Positions 60,030-64,000 of a stretch of DNA of 64,000 nucleotides are shown piece after piece; positions within the stretch are counted from its first letter, which is position 1; the number at the start of each line of letters is the position of its first letter. Source of the DNA: Brevibacterium moorei (GTDB lineage Bacteria > Actinomycetota > Actinomycetes > Actinomycetales > Brevibacteriaceae); NCBI RefSeq assembly GCF_024580735.1, contig NZ_JANIJX010000003.1, forward strand, positions 124,001 to 188,000, given 5' to 3'. The notes beneath the pieces are model-generated. The model was not told the origin of the DNA. It searched no databases and saw nothing but the letters and a program-made list of their open reading frames with translations. The position numbers and the translations under genes are program-made.

Positions 60030-60064
60030 GGCCTCGGAAACCTTGAGTTTCCGGGGCCTTTGCT
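60030..60064 (+). terminator. Terminator of ssrA
   Basis: GGCCTCGGAAAC / GTTTCCGGGGCC stem with a 5-base loop, then TTTGCTTGTTT. Starts 4 bp after the tmRNA CCA end. Confidence 0.92.
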
Positions 60065-60215
60065 TGTTTCATAAGGGTTTTCCCAAGAACTTCCCCCGGC
60101 AGAGAACGACATGATGTTCGTTCAGATGACGCGGAATGGTCGTGCGGTGGTCACGGTCGTGATGAAACCCGACGACCCATTCCATCATCGCCCGCGGTCA
60201 AGCTGCGAAGAGAGA

Positions 60216-60968
60216 TCACGAGTCTCTTGCGGTTGGCCAGCCGTGCTTCTTCACATAGAACCGCTCGGCCTTCCAAAGATCGCCCACCGGTAGTCTGCGG
60301 GCCTGCTCTATTTCTCCCCGCATCCCCGGATCCCGGTTCAGCACACAGGCGAACACTTCGTCCCGCGATGCGAGGATCGCCTCCTGCTGCACCTCCGGCA
60401 AGGCGCGGATCTTCTCTCCAAGTTGCTCGAAGCCGGCGACTCGGGTGTTCCCTCGGCGCGAGGCGAAGACCAGGAGAACCAGTACGATTCCGGCCAGCGC
60501 GATGTCGAGCCAGGTCACGACGAATGCGAACGGGGAGACGTCATCGGACATGCGGGCCCACCTGGCCGTCGCACCGCAGCAGACGATGGAGACAAGAGCC
60601 GCTACAGCGAATTCGTACCTGCACAGCCGGCCCTGCTTCCACCAAGTCACGCCGATCATCAGCAGACCGATTCCACCGAGGAGCAGGCTCAGCGGCATGA
60701 GCACTTCGCTGAGGCCGCTGTTCATCGGAACGTTGTCGCTCGGAGCACGTCCCGGGGTGATCATCATGGGTCCCCAGGTCTGCACCACCCCGATGACCGC
60801 CGCACAGCAGATCAGGGTCACCATGTTCCATATGCCCTCGCGGGTGAGTTCGCCCTTGAGGTCGGAATGGTCCTTCGCCATCAGTCGTTCGAGACGCCCG
60901 TACGGGAGGTCGCCGAGCGAACCGCTACCGGAGACGTACTTCACTGCTGAGCTGCGTTCGGTTCCCAT
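60216..60968 (-). CDS. Hypothetical membrane protein, four helices
   Basis: 250 residues from ATG 60968. Helices at about 45-60 (MVTLICCAAVIGVVQTW), 80-105 (LMPLSLLLGGIGLLMIGVTW), 115-130 and 145-165 (VVTWLDIALAGIVLVLLVF), then a soluble C-terminal part with GEKIRALPEVQQEAILASRD and WKAERFYVKKHGW. No family recognised. Alone on its strand between ssrA and the azoreductase gene. Confidence 0.65.
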   Translation of the reverse strand: MGTERSSAVKYVSGSGSLGDLPYGRLERLMAKDHSDLKGELTREGIWNMVTLICCAAVIGVVQTWGPMMITPGRAPSDNVPMNSGLSEVLMPLSLLLGGIGLLMIGVTWWKQGRLCRYEFAVAALVSIVCCGATARWARMSDDVSPFAFVVTWLDIALAGIVLVLLVFASRRGNTRVAGFEQLGEKIRALPEVQQEAILASRDEVFACVLNRDPGMRGEIEQARRLPVGDLWKAERFYVKKHGWPTARDS

Positions 60969-61107
60969 GGATACCAGCCTGTCATGATTCCTACAACTGC
61001 AGAGTGTTCTCTCTCGACAGTGCCGGCCGGTGACGTTTGCACTGGTCGGCACTGTCGGATTCGCAGCGGTGTCAGAACTCGGGCCCATCCGTCGTAGGCT
61101 TGATCAC

Positions 61108-61737
61108 ATGCCGAAACTTCTGCGTATCGATTCGTCCATCAACCCCGATTCCGTCTCCCGTGAACTCACCGGGGCCTTCGCCGCATCCTGGCAGGCCGCC
61201 GGCGGCTCCGTGGTTCACCGTGATGTGGCCGCCCAGAATCTGCCGCACCTGCCGGAATTCGCCCTCCACTTCGCCCACCGCCCCGGTATCGCCGCCGACG
61301 ACCCCGCCGCGGCACTGCAGGACGAACTCATCGCGGAACTGGAGGCGGCTGACGCAGTGGTCATCGGAGCCCCCATGTACAACTACTCCCTGCCCTCGCC
61401 CCTGAAGGCCTGGTTGGACTACCTGCACGTACCCGGCCGCACCACCGCCGACGTCGCTACCGAGGGCCCCTTGGCCGGCAAGCCCGTCATCGTCATCACC
61501 ACCCGGGGCGCCGCCTACGACGACCCTGCGTTCCTCGCGTCCCACGACCACATCCTGCCCGTTTTCGACGTCCTGCTGGGCGGGGCCATGGGCATGGCGG
61601 TGGAATCGATCGCGGTCGACCGCACCCTGGCGGACCTGCTGCCCGAACTAGATCCGGCCCTGGCCGGTGAACTGCGCGCGGCGGCGACGGTGCGGGCGCG
61701 GAGCCGGGCGGAAGAGCTCGCCCGCACCCTTGGCTGA
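61108..61737 (+). CDS. FMN-dependent NADH:quinone oxidoreductase / azoreductase (AzoR-like)
   Basis: 209 residues of the flavodoxin-like fold. LLRIDSSINPDSVSRELTGA binds FMN phosphate, then PMYNYSLPSPLKAWLDYL and TTRGAAYDDP are AzoR motifs. Reduces quinones or azo compounds with NAD(P)H in the cytoplasm. ATG 61108; the open frame extends 78 bases further up without ribosome site. The permease gene follows by 64 bp. Confidence 0.85.
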   Translation: MPKLLRIDSSINPDSVSRELTGAFAASWQAAGGSVVHRDVAAQNLPHLPEFALHFAHRPGIAADDPAAALQDELIAELEAADAVVIGAPMYNYSLPSPLKAWLDYLHVPGRTTADVATEGPLAGKPVIVITTRGAAYDDPAFLASHDHILPVFDVLLGGAMGMAVESIAVDRTLADLLPELDPALAGELRAAATVRARSRAEELARTLG

Positions 61738-61801
61738 CGAGGCCTCGGCCCCGGCTGGGTCCACGGCCGGTCCCGGTGCGGTCACGCGCCGTGGAGGACT
61801 C

Positions 61802-62785
61802 GTGGCCTGGGCCGAACGCCGGCAGGTGTCGCTGTACCTGGCGGCCCTGGCGTTCGGCGCCGGCCTCGGCCTGGCACTCCCGTGGCCCGCAGCGGCGGGC
61901 CTGGCCGCGGGAGTGAACCCCACCCTGGGCTTATTGCTCTTCTCGACCTTCCTGGGCGTGCCGTTCGCCCGACTGGCCGGCGGCGCCCTGCGCGATTGGC
62001 GCTTCCTGCTGCGCCTGGGGCTGCTGAACTTCCTGGCCGCACCCGTGATCGTCTTCTGCCTGTTCCGATTCGTCGCCGGCGACGCGGCCCTGCTGCTGGG
62101 CGTGCTCCTGGTCCTGCTGTGCCCCTGCGTGGACTACGTCATCGTGTTCACCGGGCTGGCAGGGGGCGCAGCCGACCGGCTGCTGGCCGCCACCCCTCTG
62201 CTCATGTGCGCCCAGGCACTGCTGCTGCCGGGCTACCTGTGGCTCTTCGCCGGCCCCTCGGCCCTGGCCGGCCTGCACCCTGCACCCTTCGCCGAGGCCT
62301 TCGTCACCTTGATCCTGCTTCCCCTGGTGGCGGCCCTGACAGTCCAGGCCCTGGAGCGCCGCCTCCGCTGGGCGCGCTACCTGCACGGTGCCATGTCCGG
62401 TCTCATGGTGCCCATCATGATGGTGGTGCTCGCCCTGGTGGTTGCCTCGCAGATCAGCGGGGTGGTGGCCCATCTGCTGGCACTGGCCACAGCCGCGCTG
62501 GTCTTCGTCCTCTTCGCCGGGTGCATGACCGCACTGGGCTGGGCCGTGGGACTGCCCGGCGGGGACCGGATCGATGTGCCCGCCCGGCGGGCCCTGCTGT
62601 TCAGTGGAGTGACCCGGAACTCCCTGGTCGTGCTGCCACTGGCGCTGGCCACCGGCCACGCCCTGACACCGGTCGTCGTGGTTACTCAGACGCTGGTGGA
62701 GTTGTTCGTCATGGTCACCCTGGTGTGGGCCGTACCGAAGATCGTTAGCATTAAGGGATGCGAAAGACCGCGATCCTCGCCCTGA
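61802..62785 (+). CDS. Arsenite/bile-acid-type permease (ACR3/BASS superfamily)
   Basis: 327 residues from GTG 61802, which has GGAGGA five bases upstream; a TTG at 61730 is less supported. About ten hydrophobic helices. LLLVLLCPCVDYVIVFTGLA contains the conserved C-P-C-x-D region of arsenic-resistance-type members; FSGVTRNSLVVLPLALATGH is the second-repeat motif. Substrate (arsenite or an organic anion) is uncertain; no arsR or arsC nearby. Overlaps the next gene by 28 bp. Confidence 0.7.
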   Translation: MAWAERRQVSLYLAALAFGAGLGLALPWPAAAGLAAGVNPTLGLLLFSTFLGVPFARLAGGALRDWRFLLRLGLLNFLAAPVIVFCLFRFVAGDAALLLGVLLVLLCPCVDYVIVFTGLAGGAADRLLAATPLLMCAQALLLPGYLWLFAGPSALAGLHPAPFAEAFVTLILLPLVAALTVQALERRLRWARYLHGAMSGLMVPIMMVVLALVVASQISGVVAHLLALATAALVFVLFAGCMTALGWAVGLPGGDRIDVPARRALLFSGVTRNSLVVLPLALATGHALTPVVVVTQTLVELFVMVTLVWAVPKIVSIKGCERPRSSP

Positions 62786-64000
62786 CATCCCTTCTGGCCC
62801 TCGCCGGGTGCTCCGGCTCGGGTGGTGCACCCCAACCGGCTGAGACCTCGGCCGCCGCCCAGCAGTCCACACGGGCCGACGGCGGGTCCGACCCCGCCAC
62901 CTCGGCCAAGCCAGGGGCGCCGGCCGCCGCAGGTGTGTCCGCTGCGGACCGGAACCGGGCCCAACAGATCGTCGCGGACATGGACACGGCAGAGCTCGCC
63001 GGCTCCGTCGTCATCGCTCAATACGACGGCACCGATCCGCAGACCGCGCAGGACCTGGTGGAGAAGAACCACCTGGCCGGGGCCATCGTGATGGGCTACA
63101 ACCTGCCCCAGACCCCCACCGCGGACGCCGTGCGCACGACCACGAGAACGATCGGCGAGGCCCGCGGAGACCGCGCCTGGCCGGTATTCATCGGCGTCGA
63201 TCAGGAGGGCGGTCCGGTCGCCCGGCTGAAGGACGCCGCGACCGGCTACCCGCCGCTCATGGCCGCAGGGGCCGCGCGGGACGCGAAGACCATCACGGCG
63301 GCCTACTCCGGCCAAGGTGGCGAACTGCGCGAACTCGGCTTCACCGCCGACTTCGCCCCCGACGCGGACGTCACGATCGGCGCGGCGGACCCGACGATCA
63401 ACGTCCGCTCGGCCGGCGACGACCCGAAGGCGGTGGGAACGACGGTGGCAGCCGCGATCACCGGCTACAACACCGCGGGCGTGGCCTCGAGCGCCAAGCA
63501 CTTCCCGGGCCACGGCGCCCTGACCGTCGACTCCCACTCGGAACTGCCCGTGTCGAAGAAATCCATCAAGCAGATGAAGAAGCGGGACCTGGTGCCCTTC
63601 ACCGCGGCCGATGAAGCGGGCGTGCCGATGACGATGGTCGGCCACATCGGCCTGCCGGGCAACACGGACGTGCCCGCCTCGCTCAGCCCCGCCGTGTACA
63701 AGGCCCTGCGCGCCCAGGGCTTCGACGGGGTCGCGGTGACCGATGCCCTGAACATGGGCGCGATCAAGGAGCCAGCGGGACAGGAGACCGTCAAGGCCAT
63801 CCGCGCAGGTGCCGACCTGGCACTCATGCCGGCCGACACGACCGCGGCGATCAAGGCCCTGACCCAGGCGATCGACTCCGGCGACATCTCGAAGAAACGC
63901 ATCACCGAAGCCGCCGGGCGGGTCGTCGCCATGCAGCTGTGGCAGGACCGCGCCGCCGCCCAGGCACCCGACCACGGCGATGCCAAGGCCGCGACCAAAG
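62758..64000 (+). CDS. Family 3 glycoside hydrolase lipoprotein, beta-N-acetylhexosaminidase type (cut by window end)
   Basis: At least 414 residues. Signal MRKTAILALTSLLALAGC (lipobox ALAGC, Cys18), low-complexity linker, then the GH3 barrel: IGVDQEGGPVARL, SSAKHFPGHGALTVDSHSEL with the NagZ-type K-H-F-P-G-H-G loop, and the nucleophile Asp in VAVTDALNMGAIK. Hydrolyses GlcNAc-containing wall fragments or glycans outside the cell. No stop before 64000. Confidence 0.93.
   Translation, partial: MRKTAILALTSLLALAGCSGSGGAPQPAETSAAAQQSTRADGGSDPATSAKPGAPAAAGVSAADRNRAQQIVADMDTAELAGSVVIAQYDGTDPQTAQDLVEKNHLAGAIVMGYNLPQTPTADAVRTTTRTIGEARGDRAWPVFIGVDQEGGPVARLKDAATGYPPLMAAGAARDAKTITAAYSGQGGELRELGFTADFAPDADVTIGAADPTINVRSAGDDPKAVGTTVAAAITGYNTAGVASSAKHFPGHGALTVDSHSELPVSKKSIKQMKKRDLVPFTAADEAGVPMTMVGHIGLPGNTDVPASLSPAVYKALRAQGFDGVAVTDALNMGAIKEPAGQETVKAIRAGADLALMPADTTAAIKALTQAIDSGDISKKRITEAAGRVVAMQLWQDRAAAQAPDHGDAKAATK

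Noticed and set aside
60111..60293. Small ORF between the ssrA terminator and the membrane protein gene
   Set aside because: Runs into the 3' end of the opposite gene; no ribosome site and no recognisable sequence.
1..64000. CRISPR array, transposase or rRNA
   Set aside because: No regularly spaced repeats, no DDE transposase or IS-like inverted repeats, and no rRNA-like stretch were seen on reading the window.

Overview
The window is chromosome of a high-GC Gram-positive bacterium (Actinomycetota). This rests on the GC-rich third codon positions, the many GTG/TTG starts, a tad/Flp pilus operon of the actinobacterial type (several TadE-like genes and a short pilin), an FHA-FtsK/EccC-like ATPase, and a tmRNA tag AKSNNRTEFALAA of the kind found in Bifidobacterium and relatives. 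The genus cannot be fixed from the sequence.

Left chromosomal part (1-15345): an L-arabinose locus with a sugar permease (partial), a LacI-type regulator, an aldose epimerase and araB-araD-araA, with two matching LacI-type operators. Next come a large FHA/FtsK-SpoIIIE ATPase gene split in two by a run of 18 G, a formylglycine-generating enzyme with its Cys-type sulfatase and a divergent BASS-family transporter, and then the distal half of a tad operon (three TadE-like genes and the 3' part of the Flp pilin gene).

Centre (15346-54382): a complete-looking siphovirus prophage of about 39.0 kb, inserted by a large serine integrase inside the Flp pilin gene. The 5' part of the pilin gene lies at 54380-54540 and the 3' part at 15246-15348. 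Joining them at the 3-bp core ACC restores an 86-codon pilin ORF in frame. Leftward phage genes, read from the lysogeny switch towards attL: CI-like repressor, a DUF4365 nuclease-like protein, an unknown 381-aa protein, an ImmA-like protease and the integrase. Rightward genes: Cro-like, antirepressor, about 20 small tightly overlapping early genes including ssb, an HNH/replication protein, VRR-NUC, a lipoprotein, HNH, a primase-polymerase-like protein, terminase, portal, a MuF-EndoU toxin fusion with a candidate immunity gene, scaffold, capsid, head-tail connectors, tail tube, frameshifted chaperones, tape measure, tail proteins, endolysin and holin, then a reverse-strand lipoprotein next to attR.

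Right chromosomal part (54383-64000): the proximal tad genes (tadC, tadB, cpaF/tadA) reading leftward into the broken pilin gene, then prfB, smpB and ssrA (tmRNA), a membrane protein of unknown function, an FMN azoreductase-like protein, an arsenite/bile-acid-type permease and the start of a family 3 glycoside hydrolase lipoprotein cut by the window end.

The most striking points are the prophage acting as a potential on/off switch of the pilus, a 60-bp copy of the attB/pilin region lying antisense inside the EccC-like gene, the G18 tract that may make that gene phase variable, the repressor-coupled two-gene cassette in the lysogeny block, and the MuF-EndoU toxin with a downstream candidate immunity gene.
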